Below are positions 35,104 to 46,639 of a stretch of 64,000 bases of DNA, piece by piece. Under the pieces are notes generated by a model that searched no databases, was not told the origin of the DNA, and was given only the letters and a program-made list of their open reading frames with translations. The DNA is from Sphingomonas prati (GTDB lineage Bacteria; Pseudomonadota; Alphaproteobacteria; Sphingomonadales; Sphingomonadaceae). The position numbers were made by a program, and so were the translations under genes. The DNA is taken from contig NZ_BMJP01000004.1 of the NCBI RefSeq assembly GCF_014643515.1, forward strand, positions 310,001 through 374,000, in the 5' to 3' direction. The stretch's first letter is position 1, and each line of letters begins with the position of its first letter.

Positions 35104-36771
35104 TCAGGCTTCGATATCGCGCTTGAACGTCTCGGGCAGGAACACAAGCCCCAGGGCCAGCGTGATCGCCGCCAGCACCACGGGGTACCACAGCCCGTAG
35201 TAGATATCGCCGGTCGCCGCGACCATCGCGAACGCCGTGGTCGGCAGAAACCCGCCGAACCAGCCATTGGCGATATGATAGGGCAACGACATCGACGTGT
35301 AGCGAATGTTGGTCGGGAACAGTTCGACCAGCAGCGCGGCAATCGGGCCGTAGACCGCGGTCACCAGCAGCACCATGAAAAACAGGATCCCGATGACGAG
35401 CGGCGTGTTCATGCCGGCCGGATCGTACTTCGGCGCGTAACCTGCCGCCGCGATCGCCGTCTTCAACTCGGCTTGGTACGCCGTGATGGCGGCCTTGCGC
35501 TCTTCACCGGCCACCTTCGACGGATCGGGCGCGACGAACGTCTGCCCACCGATCTTGATCTGCGCGATCGTGCCGGCCGGTGCCTCGACATTGGCGTAAT
35601 TGACGCCGTTCTTGGCCAGGAACGACTTGGCGATGTCGCAGCTCTTGGCGTCGAACTTGTTGCGGCCGACCGGGTCGAACTGCACCGAACATTCGTCGTC
35701 GTGGCTGACGACCGTGATCGGCGATGCGGCCTGTGCCGCGGCCAGCGCGGGGTTGGCGGCCTGGGTCAACATGCCGAACAGCGGGAAATACGTCAGCGCC
35801 GCCACGGCACAGCCCGTCAGGATGATCGGCTTGCGGCCGATCTTGTCCGACAGCCAGCCGAAGATGACGAAGAACGGCGTCCCCAGCGCGAGTGCCACCG
35901 CCATCAGCACGTTGGTCGTCGCCCCATCGACCTTCAGCATCTTCTCCAAGAAGAACAGCGCGTAGAACTGGCCGGTATACCACACCACCGCCTGGCCCAT
36001 TGCGGCCCCGAACAGCGCGATCAGCACGATCTTCAGGTTACCCCAGCGCGCGAACGCTTCGGTCAGGGGCGCCTTCGACGTCTTGCCCTCGTCCTTCATC
36101 CGCTGGAACGCGGGGCTTTCGGAAAGCTGGAGACGGATCCACAGCGATACGCCGAGCAGCACGATCGAGATGATGAACGGCAGACGCCAGCCCCAAGCGG
36201 CGAACGCTTCCTCGCCCAGCGCAAACCGCAGCCCGATCACGACGAGCAGCGCCGCGAACAGCCCGAGCGTTGCGGTCGTCTGGATGAAGCTGGTGTAGAG
36301 ACCACGCCGGTTCGCCGGCGCATGTTCCGCGACATAGGTCGCCGCACCGCCATATTCGCCGCCGAGCGCGAGACCCTGCAGCAACCGCAGGAACACCAGC
36401 ATCAGCGGTGCCGCGACACCGATCGACGCGTAGGACGGCAACAGGCCGACCGCAAAGGTCGACAGGCCCATGATGCCCATCGTGACGAGGAACGTGTTCT
36501 TGCGCCCGACCAGATCGCCGATCCGCCCGAACACCAGCGCGCCGAACGGCCGGACGGCGAAACCCGCCGCGAACGCACCGAGCGCCAGGATGAACCCGGT
36601 CGTCTCGTTCACGCCGGAGAAGAACTGCGCCGAGATATAGGTCGCGAGCAGCCCGTAGAGGTAGAAGTCGTACCATTCGAACACGGTGCCCAGCGACGAG
36701 GCGATGATGACTTTCTTGTCGCTTTGGAATGTCGCCTTTGGATCGGGCGCTTCGTCGTATGTCGTCGCCAT
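35104..36771 (-). CDS. MFS transporter, metabolite:H+ symporter (MHS, ProP/ShiA-like)
   Basis: The 555-aa carrier has the MHS signatures ASSLGTVFEWYDFYLYG, FGRIGDLVGRKNTFLVTMGIMG and RLLQGLALGGEYGGAATYVAEHAP. A segment of about 110 mostly polar residues, including two cysteines (DDECSVQF, AKSCDIAK), interrupts the second half between membrane segments. This makes it longer than the usual ~440 aa. Such carriers take up organic acids or osmolytes. It follows the porin by 17 nt on the same strand and lies beside acetyl-CoA synthetase, so acetate, propionate or another short acid is a reasonable substrate guess. Confidence 0.9.
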   Translation of the reverse strand: MATTYDEAPDPKATFQSDKKVIIASSLGTVFEWYDFYLYGLLATYISAQFFSGVNETTGFILALGAFAAGFAVRPFGALVFGRIGDLVGRKNTFLVTMGIMGLSTFAVGLLPSYASIGVAAPLMLVFLRLLQGLALGGEYGGAATYVAEHAPANRRGLYTSFIQTTATLGLFAALLVVIGLRFALGEEAFAAWGWRLPFIISIVLLGVSLWIRLQLSESPAFQRMKDEGKTSKAPLTEAFARWGNLKIVLIALFGAAMGQAVVWYTGQFYALFFLEKMLKVDGATTNVLMAVALALGTPFFVIFGWLSDKIGRKPIILTGCAVAALTYFPLFGMLTQAANPALAAAQAASPITVVSHDDECSVQFDPVGRNKFDAKSCDIAKSFLAKNGVNYANVEAPAGTIAQIKIGGQTFVAPDPSKVAGEERKAAITAYQAELKTAIAAAGYAPKYDPAGMNTPLVIGILFFMVLLVTAVYGPIAALLVELFPTNIRYTSMSLPYHIANGWFGGFLPTTAFAMVAATGDIYYGLWYPVVLAAITLALGLVFLPETFKRDIEA

Positions 36772-36788
36772 CGCGTCGTCCTTCCTGA

Positions 36789-38315
36789 TCAGAACCCGTA
36801 TTTCACTGCGAACTCGACCCGGTCGAGCGCGCCCTTGTCCCCCGACAGCAATTCGCGGACGGCGTGGCGATATTCGATGCCCAGGTCGAAACCCTTGGCC
36901 GGCGTCCAGAACAGGTTCGCGGCACCGCCATAGGATTTGGCGTTGGCCAGACCCGTCACGATCACGCCCTCCGGATAGTCGGCCGACTGGTAGCTGCCCA
37001 TGAAGGTGGAACGCACGGTCGCGCTCCAGCCGAGCTTCAACGCCGCGAACGCCGCGAAATTGTCGATCCGCCCCAGCGACTGCGCAGTGCCGCCGTAGAT
37101 CGCATCCGGCACGTAGCCGAGACCGAGATAGCGCCCGATCCCCTGGCCGTATGTCGCCATGAACCGCAGGTCGTGACGGGCGCCGAACGGGATCTTGCCC
37201 GATCCCGACACGCCCCAGCCGAACGCGCTGTCGCCGACGCCCAGCGTATCGGTGCGCAGTTCGCGTGCGATGCCGGCCAGCGCGAATTCGCCTAGCGTCC
37301 CCTTCCAGTTCACGCGCGCCACGACGTCGGGCAACCGGTCGTCGTCCGTATCGACCAGCGCGGCGTTGGTCGGCAGCGCGGTCTCGGTCTCCGGGTTCTC
37401 CGCGGCCAGCTGCAACGTCATGCCGGGCCGCAACGGCACGGTATAGCGGATCAGCGCCTGGCGGTTAAACACCGTGCCGTCCAGCGGACCGACGAAATCG
37501 GTCGTCTCGGGCAGCACGCCGAGATTCTGGAACGTCGACCACTCCTGCCCGACCAGCCAGCGGCCATATTCGATGAAGCCGCGCCGGAACGTCGGCGTGT
37601 AGGGATTGGTCGCACGCTGCGCCCCCACCGGTGCGGTCGCCAGCGCGAAATCGAATTCGATCAGCGTCTTGATGTCCGTCCCGTTCACCGGGGTCGATGT
37701 GCTGAACCCGAGCCGCGTCTGGCGGGCGGACAGCAACAGATCCTCGCTGGAAAAACCGCCGCCGACCGGGATCTGCTGCGGCAGGAAGAACTCCTTGCCG
37801 AGACCACCGACCGCGACCTCGCCGTCGCTGTACCGGCTGGCGATGACGTTCAGCCGGACGAAGCCGTTCAGCTTGACCGTCGTGTTGCCGATCCGGAACC
37901 CGTCGCCGGACGGGGACGACGCGGTGCTCGATGCGGTGCTGTTTGCCGTGGGGCCGCCCGCCGTCCCGGCGCTCGCGACCTGCGGATTGACGCCCGGACC
38001 GGACGGTCCGCTGGGGCCGGACTGGCCGGACGATGCGGACGCGACCGCGGTCGGTGCGGCGCCAGCCGACGCCCCGGTGGCGATCGGCGCGGACGAGGAC
38101 GCCACCGATGACGACGCACGGCTCTGGACCAACTCGGATCTGAGGTCGGACACCGCCTGTTCGAGCAGCTTCAGCCGGGCTTCCAGTGCCGCTTCGCGCG
38201 CACTGGTCCCGGGCGAACCGGCACCCTGCGCCGCGGCAGGCCCGGCGGTGGTAACCAGCATGGCAGTGCCCGAAAGCAGCAGCATACGCGATGCGCAGCG
38301 TTTGAAACGCCTCAT
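36789..38315 (-). CDS. DcaP-like trimeric outer-membrane porin
   Basis: The 508-aa protein has a signal peptide (AMLVTTAGPAAAQG). A coiled-coil segment (REAALEARLKLLEQAVSDLRSEL) follows, then a long Ser/Ala/Gly/Pro linker to about residue 135, then a 16-stranded-type barrel with KLNGFVRLNVI and the C-terminal VEFAVKYGF. This layout fits DcaP-type porins, which pass negatively charged solutes such as dicarboxylates. It is the promoter-proximal gene of the porin-transporter pair, so both membranes are served by one transcript. The ATG at 38315 has GGGGAG 6 nt upstream. Confidence 0.88.
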   Translation of the reverse strand: MRRFKRCASRMLLLSGTAMLVTTAGPAAAQGAGSPGTSAREAALEARLKLLEQAVSDLRSELVQSRASSSVASSSAPIATGASAGAAPTAVASASSGQSGPSGPSGPGVNPQVASAGTAGGPTANSTASSTASSPSGDGFRIGNTTVKLNGFVRLNVIASRYSDGEVAVGGLGKEFFLPQQIPVGGGFSSEDLLLSARQTRLGFSTSTPVNGTDIKTLIEFDFALATAPVGAQRATNPYTPTFRRGFIEYGRWLVGQEWSTFQNLGVLPETTDFVGPLDGTVFNRQALIRYTVPLRPGMTLQLAAENPETETALPTNAALVDTDDDRLPDVVARVNWKGTLGEFALAGIARELRTDTLGVGDSAFGWGVSGSGKIPFGARHDLRFMATYGQGIGRYLGLGYVPDAIYGGTAQSLGRIDNFAAFAALKLGWSATVRSTFMGSYQSADYPEGVIVTGLANAKSYGGAANLFWTPAKGFDLGIEYRHAVRELLSGDKGALDRVEFAVKYGF

Positions 38316-38468
38316 TGGCCTCTCCCCAGCCCGAACGGGTCGACCCGTTTTGTACTGGGTACATCATCGCGCAGCGGCCGCGCGGCGTTAACCGCGATAA
38401 ACGTCGTATACCGCTCACCACGGTCAGCCCATAGATTGCATCGGACGTAGCAAGCGAGAGATGGATCG

Positions 38469-40393
<1,925 letters not shown>

Positions 40394-40397
<4 letters not shown>

Positions 40398-41038
40398 GCG
40401 GATCGATCCTGATCGCGGACGACCATCCGCTATTCCGCCAGGCGCTCGGCCTGGCGGTCGCCGCCGTGCGCCCCGCCGCGCGCGTGCTCGAAGCGGGCAC
40501 GCTCGCCCGCGCCGCGACGCTGGCGGCGGAGACGGACGATCTGGAGCTGATCCTGCTCGACCTAAAGATGCCCGGTGCCACCGGCTATGCGGGCGTCGCG
40601 TTGATCCATGCCGAGCGGCCGACCGTGCCGATCCTGGTCGTCTCCAGCGCCGACGCCGCCGTGGCGCTGCCCGAGGTGCGGCGGTTCGGCGCGATCGGTT
40701 TCCTCGGCAAGGGCGCCGACCTCGCCACGATCGAACAGGCGATCGCCGCCGCACTCGAAGGCCATGCCGCGCCCGCCGAGCCCGACCCGCCCGCCGATCC
40801 GACCGACGACGCCTCGGCCCGCGTCGCATCGCTCACCCCGACGCAGCTCAAGGTCCTGCTCGGCGTGCTCGACGGGCGCTACAACAAGGAGATCGCCTAT
40901 GATCTCGGCATCAGCGAGGCGACCGTCCGCGCGCACATGACCGCCGTGCTGCGCAAGCTCGACGTCACCAACCGCACGCAAGCCGCGCTCGCCGCCCGCG
41001 CGCTGGGGCTAGAGCCCCGCCCCGCCATCAAGCGCTGA
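40394..41038 (+). CDS. crbR: LuxR-type response regulator (CrbR/ErdR-like), probable CTG start
   Basis: The 214-aa regulator has a receiver domain ([11 protein letters not shown], phospho-Asp in [14 protein letters not shown]) and a LuxR-type helix-turn-helix ([36 protein letters not shown]). It is adjacent to acs and to a symporter-kinase, the same set as the CrbS/CrbR system that activates acs in Vibrio and Pseudomonas. No ATG, GTG or TTG lies near the conserved start. CTG at 40394, overlapping the acs stop (CTGA), has AAGGAG 9 nt upstream and gives a normal N-terminus. The end overlaps the convergent kinase gene by 11 bp. Confidence 0.9.
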
Positions 41039-44000
41039 GCGCGCCCGCCAGCCAGTTGTCGAACGCATCGGGATCGAGCGGCTTGGTTAGCAGCGCGACC
41101 CCGCACGCCGCGGCCCGCTGCGCCAGCGCCGGGCCGGGCTCCGCCGTCACCAGCGCCGCCGGTATTGCAGAAAGTGCTGCAATCAGCGCCAGCCCGTCCA
41201 TCTCCTCGCCTAGGTGGAAATCGATCAGCGCCGCGTCATACGGCAATCCGGTCGCCAGCGCCGCCGCCGCGCTCCCCGCGACATGCACCCGGTGGCCACG
41301 GGCCGACAGCATCGCGACCATCGCCTCGCACACCCGCGCATCGTCGTCGACGACCAGGATCGTCGCCGCCCGCGCGAACCGCTTGGGGGCCACACGCGGC
41401 GCCACCACCGGCGCGTCCGCCGCCTCGGGCAGCGTGAACGCGAACCGGCTGCCGCGCCCGACCTGACTGGTCAACGTCACCGGCGCGCCGAGCAGCCGCG
41501 CGGTCCGCTCGACGATCGCGAGGCCCAGCCCGACCCCCACATCGTCACCGCTTTCGAGCCGTTCGAACTCGCCGAAGATCCGCTGGCGGTCCGCCGCCGG
41601 AATGCCGATCCCGCTGTCCCACACCTCGATCAGGATGCCGTCGCCGCGCCGCCGCGCGCCCACCACCACCCCGCCCTCCGCGGTGTACCGTACCGCGTTC
41701 GAAATCAGGTTCTGCACGATCGACCGCACCATCGTCGCATCGCTCGCCACCACCGCGTCGCCGCACGCCAGCCGCAGCGTCAGCCCCTTCTCCGCCGCCC
41801 GCGGCGCCAGCCCGTCGAGCACCTCGCGCAGCAACGGGCGCAGCGCGAACGGCCGCACGACCGGCACGATCCCGCCCGCATCCAGCCGGGAAATGTCGAG
41901 TAGCGCGCGCAGCAGCCGCTCCGCCGCGACGATCGACTGATCGACCTTCGCCGCCAGCGGATGCCCGCCCACCGCCCGGTCCAGCGCCGCGGTGAACAGC
42001 CGCGCGGCGTGCAGCGGCTGGATCAGGTCATGGCTGGCCGCTGCCAGGAACCGCGTCTTGTCGGCCGTTGCGCGGGCCAGGTCGGCGTTCACCGCGGACA
42101 GCTCGGCCGTACGCTGCTCGACACGCGCCTCTAGCTCGATCCGCGCGCTTTCCAGCACGTCCCGCGCCTTGGCCTCCGCCGTCACGTCGGAGAAGCACAT
42201 TACGTAACCCCCGCCCGGCATCGGCCCGCCGACCGTCTTCAGCACGCGGCCGTCGCTGCGCGTCCGTTCAAAACTATGCTGCCGCCCGCGCCGGATGTTC
42301 GCCAGCCGGCGTTCCACATGGCTGTCTACCTCGCCCGGTCCGCACTCACCGCGCATCGCGTTGAACGCGATCGCGTCGGCCACCGGTGCGCCGACCCGGA
42401 TCATCCCAGGCGGGAACCCGAACATCTCCAGATACCGCGTATTCCACGCGACCAGCGCCAGGTCGCGGTCGACGACGCTGACCGCCGGATCGATATTCTC
42501 GAGTGTCGCGGCAAGCAGCCCTTGCGAGAATTGCAGGCTCTGCCCGCTCGCATCCAGCATCCGCGCCACCTCGATCGCGGACAGCGAGGTGCCCGACAGC
42601 GCGGATGCCACCAGCGCCCGTGCCGACGGCGCCCCCACCGCACTCGCGATCAGCCGTTCCGCGGCGCGCGCCTGCGAATGGGCTCCGCCGCCCGGTCTGC
42701 CGGCTTCGTTCAACGCAGCCCGCGCCTTGTCCATCCCCACGAACCGCGCGACGAAATCGAGCAACTCGCCCGACGTCATCGCACGCCCGGCGTCACGGGC
42801 GGCGGGGGCCGCGATCACGCTCCGCCCGGCCGGCCGCGCCGCGACCAGCGCGTGGACGAACAGGTTCGCCGCCAGGCTCGCCACCGCGCCCGTCGCGAAC
42901 CCGCCCAGCCCGATCGCCGCCGCCAGTCCGCTCAGCGGTGCGGCCACGCCCAGCGCGGGGATCAGGACCAGCGTGGTCCACGCAACCAGCCCGGTCGCCA
43001 GCCCCGCCTTGGCGGCCGGCGCGTCGCGCCCCTCGCGCTCGACCGCCAGGATCAGCGCGGGCGCGAACTGCGCCATCGCCGTGAACGCCACCAGCCCCGT
43101 CTCGGCCAGCGTGACACCCGTCGGCAGCGCGACCGCATAGCCGAGCGCAATCGCCATCAGCCCTGCGATCACCGTGCGCCGGACGCGCAGCAGCACCACG
43201 CCGGCATCCGCCTCGCTCGCCACCGTCAGCCGACGGATCAGCAACGGCGCGAGCAGGTCGTTCGACACCATCGTCGACAACGCGATCATCTCGACCACCA
43301 CCATGCCCGTCGCGGCCGAGAAACCGCCGACGAACACCAGCAGCGCCACCGGGAAACTGCCCGCCTGCAACGGTAGCTGGATGACCAGCATGTCGGCCGC
43401 GCCGCCCGATCCCGCGGCCAGCACCGCCAGCGTGATCGGCAGCACGGTCAAGCTGAAAATCGCCAGCGCCCCCACGAACGGCCAGCGCGCGCGCCTGATG
43501 TCGCGCGCGTCGTCGGCCTGCGTCACCGCGATGTGGAACTGCCGCGGCAGGGCAATCGCCGCCACGGCCGCCAGCAACGTCGTCACGAAGAAGTCCGCCC
43601 GCAACGCCCCCGGCGCGAACAGCGTCGCCAGCCGGTCGACGGCCAGCGCGCGGACCGCGGGCGGCGTATTGGTGATCTGCATCACCGCGAACACCCCGAT
43701 CGCCAGGAACGCGATCAGCTTCACGCTGGCCTCCACCGCCACCGCGAACATGACGCCGGGGTTCTTGCCCGCCGCCTCGTAGCGCCGCGTGCCGAACAGC
43801 ATCGCGAACACCGCCAGCACGACCGCGGTCGTCGCCATTGGCAGCAACGTCGATGCATGGTCGGACAACAGCGCATAGGTCGTCCCGACCGACCGGAGCT
43901 GCAGCGCGAGATACGGCACCGTGCCGGCCAGCGCGAGCAGCGTTACCAGCGCCGCCACGCCGCGGCTCTTGCCGAACCGCGTTCCGATGAAATCCGACAC

Positions 44001-44288
44001 CGACGTCGCACCGACTTCCTTGGCCACCACGATCAGCCGTTCGAGCCAGCGGATCCCCAGCGCGTAGAGCAGGATCGGCCCGAGATAGATCGGCAGATAG
44101 GCCCATCCCCCGACGCTCGCGCTGCCGACCGCGCCGTAGAATGTCCAACTGGTGCAATAGACGGTCAGCGACAGCGCATAGGCGGTCCCGCGCCACCGGC
44201 GGCGCACCCCGTCCGCCCCGGCCCCGTCGATCCGGTACGCGACGAGGAACAACAGGCTCGCATAGGCCAGTGCGACGGCAAACAGCAT
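41028..44288 (-). CDS. crbS: Hybrid sensor histidine kinase with sodium:solute symporter domain (CrbS-like)
   Basis: The 1086-aa protein begins with about 13 hydrophobic segments of the SLC5/PutP symporter fold (GATSVSDFIGTRFGKSRG). A linker and PAS-like domain (LENIDPAVSVVDRDLALVAWNTRYLEMFG) lead to a HisKA domain with SHDLIQPLHAARLF and an ATPase domain (QNLISNAVRYT, DSGIGIP, GLGLAIV). A C-terminal receiver has its Asp in AALIDFHLGEEMDG. The architecture equals CrbS/MxtR, which senses acetate or transport flux and drives acs through CrbR. The ATG at 44288 opens directly into the first membrane segment. It is convergent with crbR, an arrangement that prevents co-transcription. Confidence 0.92.
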   Translation of the reverse strand: MLFAVALAYASLLFLVAYRIDGAGADGVRRRWRGTAYALSLTVYCTSWTFYGAVGSASVGGWAYLPIYLGPILLYALGIRWLERLIVVAKEVGATSVSDFIGTRFGKSRGVAALVTLLALAGTVPYLALQLRSVGTTYALLSDHASTLLPMATTAVVLAVFAMLFGTRRYEAAGKNPGVMFAVAVEASVKLIAFLAIGVFAVMQITNTPPAVRALAVDRLATLFAPGALRADFFVTTLLAAVAAIALPRQFHIAVTQADDARDIRRARWPFVGALAIFSLTVLPITLAVLAAGSGGAADMLVIQLPLQAGSFPVALLVFVGGFSAATGMVVVEMIALSTMVSNDLLAPLLIRRLTVASEADAGVVLLRVRRTVIAGLMAIALGYAVALPTGVTLAETGLVAFTAMAQFAPALILAVEREGRDAPAAKAGLATGLVAWTTLVLIPALGVAAPLSGLAAAIGLGGFATGAVASLAANLFVHALVAARPAGRSVIAAPAARDAGRAMTSGELLDFVARFVGMDKARAALNEAGRPGGGAHSQARAAERLIASAVGAPSARALVASALSGTSLSAIEVARMLDASGQSLQFSQGLLAATLENIDPAVSVVDRDLALVAWNTRYLEMFGFPPGMIRVGAPVADAIAFNAMRGECGPGEVDSHVERRLANIRRGRQHSFERTRSDGRVLKTVGGPMPGGGYVMCFSDVTAEAKARDVLESARIELEARVEQRTAELSAVNADLARATADKTRFLAAASHDLIQPLHAARLFTAALDRAVGGHPLAAKVDQSIVAAERLLRALLDISRLDAGGIVPVVRPFALRPLLREVLDGLAPRAAEKGLTLRLACGDAVVASDATMVRSIVQNLISNAVRYTAEGGVVVGARRRGDGILIEVWDSGIGIPAADRQRIFGEFERLESGDDVGVGLGLAIVERTARLLGAPVTLTSQVGRGSRFAFTLPEAADAPVVAPRVAPKRFARAATILVVDDDARVCEAMVAMLSARGHRVHVAGSAAAALATGLPYDAALIDFHLGEEMDGLALIAALSAIPAALVTAEPGPALAQRAAACGVALLTKPLDPDAFDNWLAGALSA

Positions 44289-44443
44289 GAACGGCTCTCG
44301 GTACGTCGATCCGCGTCTTGACGCGTATGCGGCAAGCCGGATGACACTTGTCTTACGCAATCGCCGGGACACTGTCATCCGGCGGGCGCGTCGGGTGGGA
44401 GAGCTGTCACGCCCCTGACATGGTCCGGCCCTAGTCGGCGTCA

Positions 44444-45709
44444 GTGTTTTCAGTATCCTCGCCGCCATCGGGCCGCCTCAGCCTGACGGCGTTCGTGCCC
44501 GGCATCGCGGCGTTCGGCGTCTATTTCGCGATGTATGGCTTCCGTAAACCGTTCGCCGTCGCGGACTTTGCCGGCGTGCCGGGCCTGTTCGACGGTCTGG
44601 ACTACAAGACGGCGCTGATCCTGTCACAGGCGGTCGGCTATGCCGCGTCGAAATTGATCGGCGTCCATGTCGTCTCCGCGCATCGCCCGGAACATCGCGC
44701 CCGGCTGATCCTGTCGCTGATCGGCGCGGCCTGGGTCGCGCTCCTTCTGCTGGCGCTGCTCCCCGCCCGCTGGGGCCCGCTGGCCATGCTGCTGAATGGC
44801 CTGCCGCTCGGGCTGATCTGGGGGCTGGTGTTCAGCTACCTTGAGGGCCGCCGCAATTCGGACATCCTGGCGACGATCCTGACCGCCAGCTTCATCCTGT
44901 CGTCGGGCGTCACGCGGTCGGTCGGCAGCGCGCTGCTCGGCCTCGGGGTCAGCCCGTTCTGGATGCCGGCGCTGACCGGCCTGCTGTTCACGCCGCTGCT
45001 GCTCGGCGGGATGGTCGTCCTGGCCCGCTCCCCGCCGCCGGACGATCAGGATCAGGCCGTACGCGGCGCCCGTGCACCGATGAATGCGCCCGCCCGCCGC
45101 GCCTATCTGCGCCGCCACTGGCTGCCGGTCACCGCGCTGGTCGCCGGCTACACGATGCTCGCCGCGTTGCGTGACCTGCGCGACAATTTCGCGCCCGAAC
45201 TCTGGACCGCGCTGGATCATCCCGCGACCCCCGCACTCTACGCGGCGACCGAGGCGCCGATCGCGCTGATCGTGCTGCTCGGGCTCGCAATGCTGGCACT
45301 GGTGCGCGACAACCGGCGTGCCGTGGTGACGATCCACGCGGTCATCATGCTCGGCGCGGCGATCCTCGCGGTCTCGACCATCGCGTTGCGGACGGGCGCG
45401 ATCGGGCCGGTCGCCGGCATGATCCTGATGGGCGTCGGCATCTACCTCGCCTACGCGCCGTTCAGCGCGATCCTGTTCGATCGCATGATCGCGCTCAGCC
45501 CCTCCCCCGGCACCGCCGGTTTCCTCATCTACCTCGCCGACGCGTTCGGCTATTCGGGCAGCATCGCGCTGGTGCTGATCCGCCGGGCGACCACCCGCGA
45601 TCGCGACTGGCTCGACCTGTTCCTCGATGCCGGGCTGTGGACGAGCGGCGCGCTGATCGTGCTGACGTTCTGCTCGGCACTCTGGTTCATCCGCCAACGC
45701 CCGTCGTGA
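44444..45709 (+). CDS. DUF5690 family membrane transporter-like protein
   Basis: The 421-aa protein has about 12 hydrophobic segments and the opening PGIAAFGVYFAMYGFRKPFAVADF, as in DUF5690 proteins. The N-terminal pattern resembles organophosphate:phosphate antiporters (GlpT/UhpT), so it may import a phosphorylated or headgroup compound. That link is my inference; no function is established for the family. It lies convergent with a DeoR regulator and near a TBDT and phospholipase C, which suits a phospholipid-derived substrate. The GTG at 44444 is taken as the start, but the ribosome-binding site is weak and a GTG near 44493 is an alternative. Confidence 0.8.
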   Translation: MFSVSSPPSGRLSLTAFVPGIAAFGVYFAMYGFRKPFAVADFAGVPGLFDGLDYKTALILSQAVGYAASKLIGVHVVSAHRPEHRARLILSLIGAAWVALLLLALLPARWGPLAMLLNGLPLGLIWGLVFSYLEGRRNSDILATILTASFILSSGVTRSVGSALLGLGVSPFWMPALTGLLFTPLLLGGMVVLARSPPPDDQDQAVRGARAPMNAPARRAYLRRHWLPVTALVAGYTMLAALRDLRDNFAPELWTALDHPATPALYAATEAPIALIVLLGLAMLALVRDNRRAVVTIHAVIMLGAAILAVSTIALRTGAIGPVAGMILMGVGIYLAYAPFSAILFDRMIALSPSPGTAGFLIYLADAFGYSGSIALVLIRRATTRDRDWLDLFLDAGLWTSGALIVLTFCSALWFIRQRPS

Positions 45710-45716
45710 CGCGACG

Positions 45717-46475
45717 TCAGCCGTCGTGCAAACGGGTTCCGGCCCGCGCCGCGGCCTCTGCGATCGCCGGCGGCGCGGGGGCGTTGGTAACCAGGTCGTG
45801 GACCTGCGCGAAATCGGCGACATGCACCGTCCCCGCGCGGTCGAACTTTGCCGCATCGGCCACGACGATCACCCGCCTCGCCCCGTCGAGCAGCGCGCGT
45901 TTGTACCCCGCCTCGTCCGGTTCGAAATCCATGAAGCCGCGCTGCGCCTCGATCGCGCCCATCGACAGGATCGTCGCATCGGGCGAAAAACAGCGCGAGT
46001 AACGGATCGCCTCCGCATCGAACGTCGCACGATAATCGACGTTCACCGCCCCGCCGGCCAGGAAGACGCGGATCCCGCTGCGCCCCAGCATGTCGCCGGC
46101 CACCTCCAGATTGTTCGTGACGATGGTCAGCCGTTTGCGGTCCGCCAACGCACGCGCCACCCAGCAGGATGTCGTCCCCGAATCGATCAGCACCGTCATG
46201 CCGTCCTCGATCAGCGTTGCGGCACGCCGCGCGACCGCCTGCTTGGCGGCCGACTGTTCGTGCATCCGCAGCCGGTACGGCGCCTCAAGCTGATTGTCGG
46301 GCAGCTTGACGCCGCCATGCACCTTGTACGCACGGCCGGTGGTCTCCAGCAGCCGGACGTCGCGACGGATCGTCTCGTCCGACACGGCGAAGTGACTGGC
46401 CAGCATCGCGATCGAACAGGATCCGCGCGCTTTCAGCAACGCCACCAGGCTGGCGATACGATCCGACTGCGTCAT
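45717..46475 (-). CDS. DeoR/GlpR-family transcriptional regulator
   Basis: The 252-aa repressor has the DeoR helix-turn-helix (SIAMLASHFAVSDETIRRDVRLLETTGRAYKVHGG) and a phosphosugar-sensing domain (GMTVLIDSGTTSCWVA, LTIVTNNLEVA, VVADAAKFDRAG). Such proteins usually respond to a phosphorylated sugar or glycerol-3-phosphate. The ATG at 46475 has GGGGGAG 7 nt upstream; the upstream in-frame extension begins with unrelated residues. It is divergent from the TBDT at 46640, with direct repeats in between, so it likely controls that receptor and phospholipase C. Confidence 0.92.
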   Translation of the reverse strand: MTQSDRIASLVALLKARGSCSIAMLASHFAVSDETIRRDVRLLETTGRAYKVHGGVKLPDNQLEAPYRLRMHEQSAAKQAVARRAATLIEDGMTVLIDSGTTSCWVARALADRKRLTIVTNNLEVAGDMLGRSGIRVFLAGGAVNVDYRATFDAEAIRYSRCFSPDATILSMGAIEAQRGFMDFEPDEAGYKRALLDGARRVIVVADAAKFDRAGTVHVADFAQVHDLVTNAPAPPAIAEAAARAGTRLHDG

Positions 46476-46545
46476 CCGGCAACTCCCCCGCCCCTGTTTC
46501 GCGGGAAGGACGACCCGATACAACCCATAAACTTCCACGTAATCC

Positions 46546-46574
46546 CACATGATGTCACAACGATGTCACATGAT
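46546..46574. promoter_or_regulatory. Direct repeats CACATGAT / GATGTCACA in DeoR-receptor promoter
   Basis: CACATGAT occurs at 46546 and 46567, 21 bp (two helical turns) apart. Nested between them, GATGTCACA recurs at 46551 and 46562 with an 11-bp period. DeoR-family proteins often bind such repeated sites, so this is a candidate operator for both divergent genes. Confidence 0.55.
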
Positions 46575-46639
46575 CTCCGCATGGGCGTCGTGACCGGTGA
46601 CACCCGACCAAAGTCGGACCGCACCGCGGGGAGATCGAC

